A DNA stretch of 64,000 nt from NCBI GenBank assembly GCA_020852515.1, contig JADZAS010000036.1, positions 1 through 64,000 of the forward strand, in the 5' to 3' direction. This DNA is from Phycisphaerales bacterium. Lineage in GTDB: Bacteria; Planctomycetota; Phycisphaerae; Phycisphaerales; UBA5793. Numbering within the stretch: position 1 is the first letter of the stretch; each line of letters starts with the position of its first letter. The notes under the pieces are model-generated. The model did no database searches and had not been told where the DNA came from. It saw only the letters and a list, made by a program, of their open reading frames with translations. Of the stretch, positions 1 to 7,875 are shown one piece after another. The position numbers were made by a program, and so were the translations under genes.

Positions 1-1123
1 CGAGGACCGCCGTCTGGAGGTGGTTCTGCTCGACGCGGATGGATTTGTAGTAGGTCTGGTGGTCGAGCCGGCCGGAGGCGTAGTTGTACCCGCTGGAGTT
101 CCCGGCCGCGACGTTGAAGGGCATGTTCAGGCAACGCGCGATCTCGTTGAGGATCTCGCGTTTGAACTCGGCGTATGTCGTCGCGGGCTGCTCGGCATGG
201 ACCTGACCGAGCTTCCAGCCGCCGGGCAGGACCGTGGCCAGCCGCTTCTCGAGTTCGACGATATCCATCGGCTCAAGAGACTCGGCTTCACCGTTGGGAG
301 GTGCGTCGGTGTAGATGACGGCCGCGAAGTCGGCGGCAGTCTCCGCCGCGGCGATCACCGCGAGCGTGTAGCGCCGCAACTGGGCGAACAGCGGCAGCGC
401 CGGCGTGATATCGGGGATGCCGCGCCACTGCCCCGGCCGGTCGACGCGGTAGTAATGCACCACTGAAGCGGCCGGCACGGTGTCGAACTCGCCGGAGAAG
501 CCGAATGCGCCACTGTCACCGGGATGGCGACGCAGCACCGTGTACGAGATCGGGTTGCCGAACGAGTCGAACGTGATCCCATCCGCTTCGCCCACGCGAA
601 GCAGGCGACCGGGCGGGCTCGTCACCTGGTCCGGTTCGACAAGCCGCAGATCGAGTTGGACCGGCGCCTCGACGGCCGGGTTGCTGGTGAGAATCCCGAA
701 GACCTCGCCGCTCTCGGCCCGGGCCAGTCGCATGGTGCGCAACTTCTCAGGCAGGTTGATCGCCCGCGACCACTGCGCGAATGACTTCTCGATGACCTCG
801 TTCGCCCTGGAGTCCTCCGTGAGCATCTGGAGACGCGGACCCGTGCCGATCGTGTCGTTGGCGAGTGTGAGCACGATGCCCTTGGCGTACGAGTTGTTGG
901 CGACCTCGTAGCGGGCGCGGTTGCGCAGGATGCGCCGGACTTCGGGCGAGAGGGCCGCGTTGGGCGACAGGCCATCCGCGTTCGCCCAGTGGCGGCGGTT
1001 GTCGATCGTGGTTTGGGCCGAGTCGAACTTGGCGCGCACGAACCGCAGTGGCGGCCGCGATGTCGTTGACGGCGCCTTGCCGCTGCCATTGAACCACGAT
1101 GTCACGAATCGCTTGAGCATCAT
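1..1123 (-). CDS. Phage portal protein, lambda (gpB) family, partial
   Basis: The portal forms the dodecameric ring at one capsid vertex through which DNA is packaged and to which the tail attaches. The reading frame stays open from an ATGATG start at 1123 to the window edge, so the C-terminal part is missing. Family hallmarks visible are an N-terminal basic stretch, a segment with VEPDQV, then HYYRVDRPGQWRGIP followed by a PALPLF helix, all typical of lambda-family portals. The start overlaps the stop of the preceding small gene as TGATG, implying translational coupling. It is the most downstream head gene visible; capsid and protease genes should follow outside the window. Confidence 0.88.
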   Translation of the reverse strand, partial: MMLKRFVTSWFNGSGKAPSTTSRPPLRFVRAKFDSAQTTIDNRRHWANADGLSPNAALSPEVRRILRNRARYEVANNSYAKGIVLTLANDTIGTGPRLQMLTEDSRANEVIEKSFAQWSRAINLPEKLRTMRLARAESGEVFGILTSNPAVEAPVQLDLRLVEPDQVTSPPGRLLRVGEADGITFDSFGNPISYTVLRRHPGDSGAFGFSGEFDTVPAASVVHYYRVDRPGQWRGIPDITPALPLFAQLRRYTLAVIAAAETAADFAAVIYTDAPPNGEAESLEPMDIVELEKRLATVLPGGWKLGQVHAEQPATTYAEFKREILNEIARCLNMPFNVAAGNSSGYNYASGRLDHQTYYKSIRVEQNHLQTAVL

Positions 1124-1323
1124 CACGCCGTACCCGGCGGCTCCAGTCGCACGAACTTCACCTTGAGCCCTTTGCCCCGGCTCGCCTTCTTGCTTTCGAG
1201 GTAGCGGTCTGCCTCGATCTGCTCCGCGAGGCCGTGCTGCTCGATGCTGCCCGAGTCGCCGCTCGCCTTGGCGGGGCCTTGGGCGCTCTGTTTGATCGCC
1301 TGCTCGATGTCGGACTCAGCCAT
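1123..1323 (-). CDS. gpW-like head-tail joining protein
   Basis: A 66-residue protein starting MAESDIEQAI, rich in charged residues and ending near KFVRLEPPG. Small proteins of this size and composition directly upstream of lambda-type portals are usually gpW-like or related head proteins; the assignment rests on size, composition and position. The start at 1323 is the only ATG giving a compact product; an in-frame extension to 1440 has no family support. The stop overlaps the portal start. About 166 bp of the gene also lies inside a longer frame (1158-1538) on the same strand, so one of the two ends may be misjudged. Confidence 0.6.
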   Translation of the reverse strand: MAESDIEQAIKQSAQGPAKASGDSGSIEQHGLAEQIEADRYLESKKASRGKGLKVKFVRLEPPGTA

Positions 1324-1538
1324 CCCTTGTCCTCGTAAAGGTCGATGATCACGGCCATGCGCTTGCGATACCGCCGCTGCCGCTGGGCGTAAGTGTTCAC
1401 CGCCGTGGAAACGGGCCGTCCCTCCAGGTGCGCCAGCCACGCCTCCTGCACCGCGTCTTCACGGTCAAGCGCAGGGACAAAGCGCAACTCGATCACGAGC
1501 CGCGCGGGGTCATCCAGAGGTGGAAGCACATGGTCCAT
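1158..1538 (-). CDS. Hypothetical prophage protein, first gene of the head operon
   Basis: A 126-residue frame starting MDHVLPPLDD. The first 70 residues look like a real acidic-then-basic small protein, with DREDAVQEAWLAHLEG followed by an arginine-rich helix and VIIDLYEDKG. The remainder is Ser/Arg-rich and runs out of frame over the gpW-like gene, so the true protein may end earlier, or one gene may carry a frameshift. No family is recognised; the DREDAVQEAWL stretch faintly recalls sigma-factor region 2 but is too short to name. The start codon sits in the arm of an 8-bp inverted repeat. Confidence 0.45.
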   Translation of the reverse strand: MDHVLPPLDDPARLVIELRFVPALDREDAVQEAWLAHLEGRPVSTAVNTYAQRQRRYRKRMAVIIDLYEDKGWLSPTSSRRSNRAPKAPPRRAATRAASSSTASRSRSRQTATSKARRRAGAKGSR

Positions 1539-1558
1539 CCGTCAGTTACCGACGGATG
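1536..1558 (-). promoter_or_regulatory. Inverted repeat over a start codon
   Basis: Two perfect 8-bp arms, CATCCGTC and GACGGATG, are separated by a 7-nt loop. The ATG of the gene starting at 1538 lies in the 3' arm when read on the minus strand. The loop reads GGTAACT on that strand, the core of the palindrome upstream of the replication operon. It could be an operator or an RNA hairpin that masks the start codon. Confidence 0.4.
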
Positions 1559-1798
1559 AAACGCTCAGCGATTGAGGATGGGGAGGGGTGGGAGCGAAGT
1601 CGTTACACGGGTAGAACTCTCTGAGCGACTCTCGCGTTTCCAGTTCACGCCAGCACACCGCCCATCGGACTTCAGCAGATGAACTGATGGTCCATCTTCT
1701 CATGCGGGGCAAGCCAGCGCCCGAACGGCTGACACGTGCAAACCGCCAAGCCGACAACACGGTGCGGGCCGAATCTCCGTACATTCGAGGAATAGGAA

Positions 1799-1826
1799 GG
1801 CCCGTCCTCAGCGAAGAGGACGGGCC
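1799..1826 (-). terminator. Perfect 11-bp hairpin downstream of the exported-repeat gene
   Basis: Arms GGCCCGTCCTC and GAGGACGGGCC enclose a 6-nt loop, about 80 nt past the stop of the minus-strand gene ending at 1909. On the minus strand the hairpin is followed by a pyrimidine-rich but weak T tract (TTCCTATT). It probably ends transcription before the head operon. The rest of 1539-1908 shows no convincing gene. Confidence 0.6.
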
Positions 1827-1908
1827 GTTCGATGGCTGAACCTCGCGGCCGCTCGTGATTCATCTCCGATGCGAGATGACGATGGCTCGCGCAACTGACG
1901 CGGGAGGA

Positions 1909-3489
1909 TCAGTTCTCGACAACCGCGTCGAGGACATCGGAAAGGCACTCTTCCGGGCAAGTTCCCCGCATGGCGGCCTGGAACTTGAGTGCTACGCCTC
2001 CGGCGTTGCCCGGGACTGCACGCGTGATCGTGGCGACGCCTCCGCCGTCGGCCAGCGCCACACCAACCACGCGGGCGGGTCGGTTGATGCCCGCGATGCC
2101 GAATGACGCGCAGTAGCCTCGAAGCCCGCTGAAGATCGAAGAACCGGCATCGAAGCCGTAAACCACCACCACCTGCTCTCCGGGAAGGGCGCCGCCGATC
2201 GTCCACGTCGCCTGCTGACCCGCAACGAGGTTATCGACGCTCAGCGAGAGGCATGCACCGGGGACGCAACCCTGGTAGCGGGCGATGCGACTGTCGCCGC
2301 CCGTGGACTGACCGAAGGTGCCGCCGACGAAGAGCGAGTTGTTGAGGGGATGAAGCGCGTAGACCTGGCCGTCCATCCCGCTGTCGAGCCCGGACCACTC
2401 GGATCCGTTCCACTTGGCGACCCGAGCCGCCGGGTTTGCGCCGGCCTCGAAGAAGTCGCCGCCGACGTAGAGTGCCGGACCATTGCCCGTCCCGTCGTCA
2501 AAGACGGCCAAGCCGCGCACCCAGTCGCTCACTCCCGGTTCGTTCGTGTTGATGTCGCGCAGTGCAGACCAGTTGGCGCCGTCCCATTTGGCGATGCGAT
2601 TGACGGCCAGGAAATCTCCGGTGAGCGTGAACTGCCCGCCGACGAAGAGCGCCTCGCCGCCGCCATCATCGAAGACGACCATCGCGCGGACGGGCTCGTC
2701 TCTGAGCCCATTGCCCAGCGCGGACCAGGAGACCCCGTTCCAGCTGGCGATGCGGCTGGCCGGTGCGCCACCCGCCTGATCGAAGTCGCCGCCGATGTAG
2801 AGCGCCTCACCGCCTCCATCGTCGAAGACACACAGCGTGCGCGCCGTGCTGTTGACGCCAACGGTGCCGCTGCCCAGCGCGGACCACGTCTGGGCCTGGG
2901 GATTCCATCTGGCAACTCTATTCACGGTGACGCCGCCCGCCGTGGTGAAGTTGCCGGCCGCGTAGAGGGCTGGGCCGCTGCCGTCGTCGTAGACGGTCAG
3001 GGCGTTGACGAGGTTGTTCATCCCGGTGCCGAGGGCCGACCAGGATGAGCCGTTCCACTTCGCGATGCGGTTGAGCAGCACGTTGCCATCGTCGGTGCGA
3101 ACGAACTGCCCACCGACATAGAGGGCGGGCCCGCCTCCCAGCCCGTCATCGAAGACGGTCATGCACCAGACGGTGCTGTCCAGCCCGACTCCCAGCGGCG
3201 CCCAAGTGTTGCCATCCCACTTGGCGATGCGCTTGAGGGTCTGGATTCCTCCCTGCTGGAAGAGACCGCCGACATAGAGCGCCTCGCCGCCGCCGTCATC
3301 CCAGGTGGCGAACGAAGTGACGATGCTGTCGAGGGGCTGCCCGCTGAATGTCCCCACCCATTCGGGCTGACAGGGCTGAGCGTGGACGGCCGCCGCGCCC
3401 ACAGCCAGGACGGTGGCACAGAGCAGCCCGGCCCTCATGCTGACGGAGCCCCGCGAGTTGAAGGTACGTTGCGTTCGACGTCGGTTCAT
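1909..3489 (-). CDS. Exported VGG-repeat protein (cargo gene)
   Basis: A 526-residue secreted protein of unknown function. A start at 3489 is preferred because AGGAGGAGAGG lies just upstream; the longer frame to 3615 lacks a site. The N-terminus is basic, then hydrophobic (LLCATVLAVGAAAV) and ends HAQP, a signal-peptide pattern. The body has about eight units of roughly 48 residues reading ALYVGG-x-F, then RIAKWNG or RVARWN, then WSALG, a beta-propeller-like repeat frequent in planctomycete exported proteins. A C-terminal domain from about residue 425 has Cys pairs (GCVPGACL, GTCPEECL). It lies between terminase and head genes, an unusual place for a secreted protein and typical of cargo that benefits the lysogen. 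Confidence 0.75.
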   Translation of the reverse strand: MNRRRTQRTFNSRGSVSMRAGLLCATVLAVGAAAVHAQPCQPEWVGTFSGQPLDSIVTSFATWDDGGGEALYVGGLFQQGGIQTLKRIAKWDGNTWAPLGVGLDSTVWCMTVFDDGLGGGPALYVGGQFVRTDDGNVLLNRIAKWNGSSWSALGTGMNNLVNALTVYDDGSGPALYAAGNFTTAGGVTVNRVARWNPQAQTWSALGSGTVGVNSTARTLCVFDDGGGEALYIGGDFDQAGGAPASRIASWNGVSWSALGNGLRDEPVRAMVVFDDGGGEALFVGGQFTLTGDFLAVNRIAKWDGANWSALRDINTNEPGVSDWVRGLAVFDDGTGNGPALYVGGDFFEAGANPAARVAKWNGSEWSGLDSGMDGQVYALHPLNNSLFVGGTFGQSTGGDSRIARYQGCVPGACLSLSVDNLVAGQQATWTIGGALPGEQVVVVYGFDAGSSIFSGLRGYCASFGIAGINRPARVVGVALADGGGVATITRAVPGNAGGVALKFQAAMRGTCPEECLSDVLDAVVEN

Positions 3490-3579
3490 TGCCTCTCCTC
3501 CTGCTTTTGAGGTGTTGAATGTCGAGTGGCCATGCGGTCCGAACGTCGGAGCAGACCACTTCAAGCGATCTGAACGTCC

Positions 3580-3634
3580 ACATTTTACCTGTGACCCATC
3601 TGAATGCAAGAGCATTTAGGTACATTTTATCTGT
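3580..3634. promoter_or_regulatory. Pair of 13-bp direct repeats in a divergent promoter region
   Basis: ACATTTTACCTGT (3580-3592) and ACATTTTATCTGT (3622-3634) differ by one base and are 42 bp apart, four helical turns. Each is bounded by ACA and TGT, so each is also a weak dyad. They sit in a locally AT-rich gap between the divergent genes starting at 3489 and 3679, a sensible place for binding of a regulator. Confidence 0.5.
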
Positions 3635-3663
3635 ATTTATCCAACTTTTCGGCCCGCTTGGGC

Positions 3664-3669
3664 TATACT
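3664..3669 (+). promoter_or_regulatory. -10 element TATACT, probably giving a leaderless mRNA
   Basis: TATACT lies only 9 nt before the ATG at 3679, so transcription would start within a few bases of the start codon. No ribosome binding site is visible. No good -35 hexamer is seen, which suggests help from an activator, possibly at the direct repeats just upstream. Confidence 0.45.
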
Positions 3670-3678
3670 TGGTGTGCC

Positions 3679-4995
3679 ATGTCCCCACGCGAGCCTCTCA
3701 GCGCTGACCTACCCTCCGCGACCGCAGACAGCCGCGGCGAGCCCCCGCGTCTCGACACAGAGATTCACGAGGTGCTCGAAACCATGCGGCTGGCTTGCCA
3801 GGGGTTCATCGAGGCGGTCGCCCAGGCAACCGGGCAGGGTTCCCCCATGAGGAAGGCCACAGACCTCCAACGGGCGCTGGCCATCCCTGGCACGCTCGCG
3901 TGGCAGGTATTCCGGGTCGCGCACAGCCGCAATCTGATCGCCGCGGCGGACACGGTACCGGGCATGAAGGCGATCCGCCGGCTCGTCCGCGCCGCCGAGC
4001 AGCAGGGAGTGAGTCCGCAGTCCGTGGCGGAACTGACTCGCTCCGCCGCGCGGTTTGAGGATCTGGTTCAGGACGTCGCCGGCTCTCGCCGAACGTTCAA
4101 CTCCCTTCTGACCGGACTCAACCGCGAGCCCGACTGGAAGGACGAACTCCATTACCGCCGCGCCGCCTTTGAGGCCAACAGCCACATCTGGGGAACGCAG
4201 GTCGGCACCAAACTCGTCACGCTCGTCTTCCATCCCTCGTCGGCGGAGCGAGCTGACATGCTCGCCATCTCCGGCGCGATCGACGTGTGCCGCATCCGCG
4301 GCGACGCCCCGATCGAACTCTGCAGCACGGCCGCCCATTCGGACTCTCTTCGCGACATGCGGTCCGAAGCCATCGTTTCAATGGGGCATCCGCTCACGTC
4401 CAACGACATCACCGCGCCGGGATGCACGCTGTTGACGGAGTTCGGCACGCAGCCGCTTCCGAAAGTGCATAGCCGCGTGAATGACCGGGGTCACCTTGTG
4501 GTCGAACTCGAAACCGAGGATGTCGGCCAGCGCCACGCCGTCACCGCGTTCGTCGCCGAGTTGTATCGCCCAGACGTGCCGAGGTATCGCGAAGAAGAGG
4601 AACCGGCGCTCGGAGCATCAGTACTCATCAAGGCGCCGATTCGCACGCTCATCGTCGACCTGATCATCGCCGCGGGCACTCACGGGCCCACGCTGCCGGC
4701 GCCTCGGGGTTACGCGGTCGCAAACCCGCGCGGCGAGCCAATTCTCTTCGGTGGTGTACTCGACAAGCACCAGAAGAGGATTCTCGAGCACTGCAGCGTC
4801 GTCCATCTTGGACAAGGGCCATGCGTGCTCGACACCGCCGATGTGCCGCGCTATTCCCAGATGTTCCGCGAGGTGTGCAGGCAACTCGGCTGGAATCCCG
4901 CCCTGTTCCACGCTTTCCGCTGCCGGGTGGAGTACGCCATCATGCCTTCATCCGTCGTCGTGGGGTACGACTTGCCGCTCAGAACTCACTTGTAG
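3679..4995 (+). CDS. Unknown prophage cargo protein
   Basis: A 438-residue protein not recognised from sequence. Residues 1-130 look helical (EIHEVLETMRLACQGFIEAV, then helices with RRLVRAAEQQGVSP); the second half looks alpha/beta, with KLVTLVFHP, VVELETED and a Gly-rich GVLDKHQKRILEHC segment. There is no signal peptide or membrane segment. It is transcribed against the flanking phage genes from its own AT-rich promoter region, the usual arrangement for a lysogenic-conversion gene expressed from the silent prophage. The start at 3679 is chosen over 3604 because the upstream extension overlaps promoter-like sequence. A defence or exclusion role is possible on position alone. Confidence 0.6.
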   Translation: MSPREPLSADLPSATADSRGEPPRLDTEIHEVLETMRLACQGFIEAVAQATGQGSPMRKATDLQRALAIPGTLAWQVFRVAHSRNLIAAADTVPGMKAIRRLVRAAEQQGVSPQSVAELTRSAARFEDLVQDVAGSRRTFNSLLTGLNREPDWKDELHYRRAAFEANSHIWGTQVGTKLVTLVFHPSSAERADMLAISGAIDVCRIRGDAPIELCSTAAHSDSLRDMRSEAIVSMGHPLTSNDITAPGCTLLTEFGTQPLPKVHSRVNDRGHLVVELETEDVGQRHAVTAFVAELYRPDVPRYREEEEPALGASVLIKAPIRTLIVDLIIAAGTHGPTLPAPRGYAVANPRGEPILFGGVLDKHQKRILEHCSVVHLGQGPCVLDTADVPRYSQMFREVCRQLGWNPALFHAFRCRVEYAIMPSSVVVGYDLPLRTHL

Positions 4996-5075
4996 GTGTC
5001 GCCCGCCAAACGTCCGAGCGATTCGTGACACTTCATGGATGTTTCAGCCGGCATCTCAACCAACCGGACGCTGAT

Positions 5076-5261
5076 CTACCCCCCCATCCGTTCCGTCGTC
5101 GTCATTCTTCGCCCGCAGTGCCGGCACTCCCGCCGCCTTCGGATCGCACCGCCAAGGATGCGGCGGGTGTAGACGACCTCGAAGTGGCCGCAGCCGCATC
5201 TTGGGCAGCGGATGCCGCGTGGTTCGGGTTCGCGTTTCGGCTTGGTCGCCGTTTCGCTCAT
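5076..5261 (-). CDS. Small zinc-ribbon protein
   Basis: A 61-residue protein with two Cys pairs, IRCPRCGCGHF and CRHCGRRM, between basic segments: a treble-clef or zinc-ribbon fold recalling the N-terminal ribbon of NrdR-like proteins. It starts as ATGA overlapping the terminase stop, so it is translationally coupled to the packaging gene. Probably a DNA- or protein-binding accessory factor of the packaging module; no specific function can be assigned. Confidence 0.7.
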   Translation of the reverse strand: MSETATKPKREPEPRGIRCPRCGCGHFEVVYTRRILGGAIRRRRECRHCGRRMTTTERMGG

Positions 5262-7552
5262 CGCCGCCCTCCCTGGAGATCAGAGAGGCGGATTCGCCGG
5301 CGCGGCGCCGGCTGCACGTCCGTGCCGTAGAGAACGGCGCCCTGCATCGACGCCGCAACGGCGCAGCCTACGAGGCAGTCGAGCCAGTGGTTGTCGAGGC
5401 CGTCCACGCGGAGTTTCCACTCATCGACGGTCCGGCCGCGACCCTGCGTCTTCACGCGGTACTCGCTGGTCAGGTGCTCGGCGAGGAGTTGATGGTTGGT
5501 TGCGGTGCGATTCGCTGATCCGCCCGTGCGTCCGAACAGCGCCAGGCAACCCGGATCGCCCATCGGCACGGCCAGGCGCGCCTGCACGAACGACTTCCAG
5601 TAGTTCGTATCAAACACGACGTGGCGCACGGCCCGCTTGCCGGTGATCACGGGGATGCGCCAGTTCAGGCCGACGCGGTCGCCGCGCTTGCGCTTGTACT
5701 CGCTGAACGGGATGCTCGCAGCGCCGACGTACCGGCCGTGGCTGGGCATGACGAGATTGGCATACCGGCTCTGGCGGCAGAACTGGTAGACGACATCCGA
5801 CGACTGGCCCCAGTTCGCGTCGATCAGGCACCGGTCGATGCGGACCATGGCGCCGTCATCGCGTTTCCACTCCCGGCCGAGCATGGAATCGGTGAGCCGC
5901 TCGAGCCCGGCGTAGACCGCGCCTTCAAGCCCCGCATGCGGCGCGGCCGCCGCGAGTGTGCGGCGGACGTCGCGGAGAGTGAAGTACGCCTCTCTCTGGT
6001 CCGGCTCAGTGCCGTAGTCGATTACGTTGCCCGTGAAGTCTTCCTCCCACGCCACGATGAGCCAGAAGAGCGCCTTGGCCTGCACGTCGATGAACATGGT
6101 GAGCAGCGACGAACCGATGGGCACCTCGCCGCGCCCGTGGCCGCTCAACTTCGCGCCGATCTGCTCGGCGGTGAGCAGATCCTCGTCGAGTGCCGTGCTC
6201 TCAGGCAATGGCTCGTTCTGGTATTCAGCCCAGAATGCGGCCTCATCCTGGAGCCGCAGATTCATCGCGTGCTGGATGGCGCTGAGTTCATCGTGATTGA
6301 ACCGGTCCGGCCACGCGACCTCGGCGCCCTCATCCATCTCGGCGCGATGCTGCCCGTAGAAGTCAGTGGCGCGGGTGATGCCCTCGTCGGCGCGCAGTCC
6401 CTCGGCCCGCAGTCGCGCGTACTCCGCCCACAACTGCTCGCGGGTCGGGAACGAGTACACCATCTTTGTGCGCTGCCCCTGCCACTGCGGGTGCTTGTCG
6501 CGATCGAGCAGGCGGTCGGCCAGGTCATCAGGCCGGACGACGGTGAGTGTCATGAGCCCGGCGATCTTGCGCCCCGGGCCGGCCAGGCCGAGGATGGCGC
6601 CGGCGAGGATGCGTTCGCGGGTGGCGCACTGGGATGGCGACCGGGCCGATTCGTCCGTCTGCGGGTCGTCGATGAGCACGAGCGACGGGCGGACGCTGCG
6701 GCCGTCGGGCCGCTTGTACTTCATCCCGCGGATACGCCCGGTGATGCCGGCGACGCGGATGATGCCGCCCGAGGGCAGCGAACCCGGCACCGTCGGCAGG
6801 ACGATCTCGTGCGCGGTCCAGCCGATGTGGGTCTGACTGCCCTCGAAGAGCTGCCCGGCGGCGCGCTGGTGGATGCCGTCGAGGCAGTGGATGGGGAAAC
6901 ACGCCTCGGGGAAGTCGTGCAGGAGGGCTTCGCTGTTCTCCAGTTCGGCCTTGATCGATTCAAGCATCTGGCCGGCGTGCTCTTCATCGGAGCCGATGAG
7001 GGCGACGAAGTCCCGATGGCCGTAGAGCAGCGCCCAGAGACAGGCGGTTTCGCACATTGAAGTCTTTCCCGATCCGCGCGGCATCGCCATCGCGAAGAGG
7101 CCGCCTTCGAGGACCGCCTGCTCGATGCGCGCGATGACCTTGAGGTGATCCGGCGACCACGCCAGGTGAAAGGTCTGCGGGAAATAGGTCTCGCAGAAGA
7201 GGCGGAAGTTGCGGCGGCAGGCTTCCTTGCGACTTGGATCGACGATCTCGGGCAGGGCGTCGATGTTCCGGCCGGTGAAGGAATCGGGCAGGTGGCGCGC
7301 TCGCGCCGCGTCGAACTGCTCATCGAACGAGTCATTCTCGACGGCGTCTTCACCAACCAGCCGCTCGTGCCGCTCGGTCACCAGCCACGCCGTGTAGCGG
7401 AGCAGATCGACCGTCTTCCCATCGCCGATGCGATACCCGGCCCGGGTGCGGTGGCGGTGCAGTTGCCGCTCGCTGATCACTTCGCCCAGCGGCGTGCTGT
7501 TGAGCAGGCGGCAGAGTTCACCGGGCTTGAGTTGGCGCGGGTCAATCGCCAC
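5258..7552 (-). CDS. Phage terminase large subunit, GpA-like
   Basis: The packaging motor: an ATPase that pumps DNA into the prohead and a nuclease that cuts concatemers. At 764 residues it is long because residues 1-65 form an extra helical domain resembling the small protein encoded just upstream. The Walker A is MPRGSGKTS (about residue 157), followed by a Walker B-like VLIDDPQTDE. The C-terminal nuclease part shows TMFIDVQ, CLIDANWGQ and HWLDCLVG with the acidic residues expected for the RNase-H-like fold. The start is GTG, with GGAGG 5-6 nt upstream, overlapping the previous gene by 11 bp. Order small subunit, large subunit, zinc ribbon fits a packaging module. Confidence 0.88.
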   Translation of the reverse strand: MAIDPRQLKPGELCRLLNSTPLGEVISERQLHRHRTRAGYRIGDGKTVDLLRYTAWLVTERHERLVGEDAVENDSFDEQFDAARARHLPDSFTGRNIDALPEIVDPSRKEACRRNFRLFCETYFPQTFHLAWSPDHLKVIARIEQAVLEGGLFAMAMPRGSGKTSMCETACLWALLYGHRDFVALIGSDEEHAGQMLESIKAELENSEALLHDFPEACFPIHCLDGIHQRAAGQLFEGSQTHIGWTAHEIVLPTVPGSLPSGGIIRVAGITGRIRGMKYKRPDGRSVRPSLVLIDDPQTDESARSPSQCATRERILAGAILGLAGPGRKIAGLMTLTVVRPDDLADRLLDRDKHPQWQGQRTKMVYSFPTREQLWAEYARLRAEGLRADEGITRATDFYGQHRAEMDEGAEVAWPDRFNHDELSAIQHAMNLRLQDEAAFWAEYQNEPLPESTALDEDLLTAEQIGAKLSGHGRGEVPIGSSLLTMFIDVQAKALFWLIVAWEEDFTGNVIDYGTEPDQREAYFTLRDVRRTLAAAAPHAGLEGAVYAGLERLTDSMLGREWKRDDGAMVRIDRCLIDANWGQSSDVVYQFCRQSRYANLVMPSHGRYVGAASIPFSEYKRKRGDRVGLNWRIPVITGKRAVRHVVFDTNYWKSFVQARLAVPMGDPGCLALFGRTGGSANRTATNHQLLAEHLTSEYRVKTQGRGRTVDEWKLRVDGLDNHWLDCLVGCAVAASMQGAVLYGTDVQPAPRRRIRLSDLQGGRR

Positions 7553-7796
7553 GGCCGCCTCCGTTGGCGCTGGCGCGCTCGGCCAGGTCTTTCACGAGCC
7601 AGGCCGCATAGTGAACAAGGTTGATCGTGCCGTCGCCGTTGGTCGGCGCGCCGTCCTCGATGTCTCGCTCGATCATCGCCTCGGTGATCGGCCGGCCGCC
7701 GACGCGCGTCAATGTGCGCGCCGTGTCGGTCACCGATAGAGCGGCGGGGTTGAGGCCGCCGGGTCGGTCAGTCTGGTCTTCACGCGGCGTCGGCAC
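7542..7796 (-). CDS. Putative small terminase subunit / DNA-binding protein
   Basis: An 84-residue protein with a GTG start preceded by GGAGGG. Position directly upstream of and overlapping the large terminase suggests the DNA-recognition subunit. Its core (TRVGGRPITEAMIERDI, then GDGTINLVHYAAWLV) aligns by eye with the first 65 residues of the large subunit (GEVISERQLHRH, then GDGKTVDLLRYTAWLV), so both carry the same helix-turn-helix-like module. This looks like a domain duplication within the packaging machine. A transcriptional regulator is the alternative. Confidence 0.55.
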   Translation of the reverse strand: MPTPREDQTDRPGGLNPAALSVTDTARTLTRVGGRPITEAMIERDIEDGAPTNGDGTINLVHYAAWLVKDLAERASANGGGRGD

Positions 7797-7875
7797 GGCG
7801 GCCCTCCGTAGCGCACGGCGCGCCGGGCGAGCGCGAGGCGAGGCGTTGGGCCACCCGCCAGCGCGGTCCAACGTG

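Noticed and set aside
1909-3489. Tandem DNA repeats or a CRISPR array
   Set aside because: The repetition is at protein level (about 48-residue units) with diverged DNA; no spacer-repeat structure is seen here or elsewhere in the window.
5621-7060. Long plus-strand frame opposite the large terminase (similar ones at 12453-13658, 13568-14692, 22436-23830, 24953-26140)
   Set aside because: Shadows of well-supported genes (terminase, methyltransferase, efflux proteins), with no start signals or recognisable domains.
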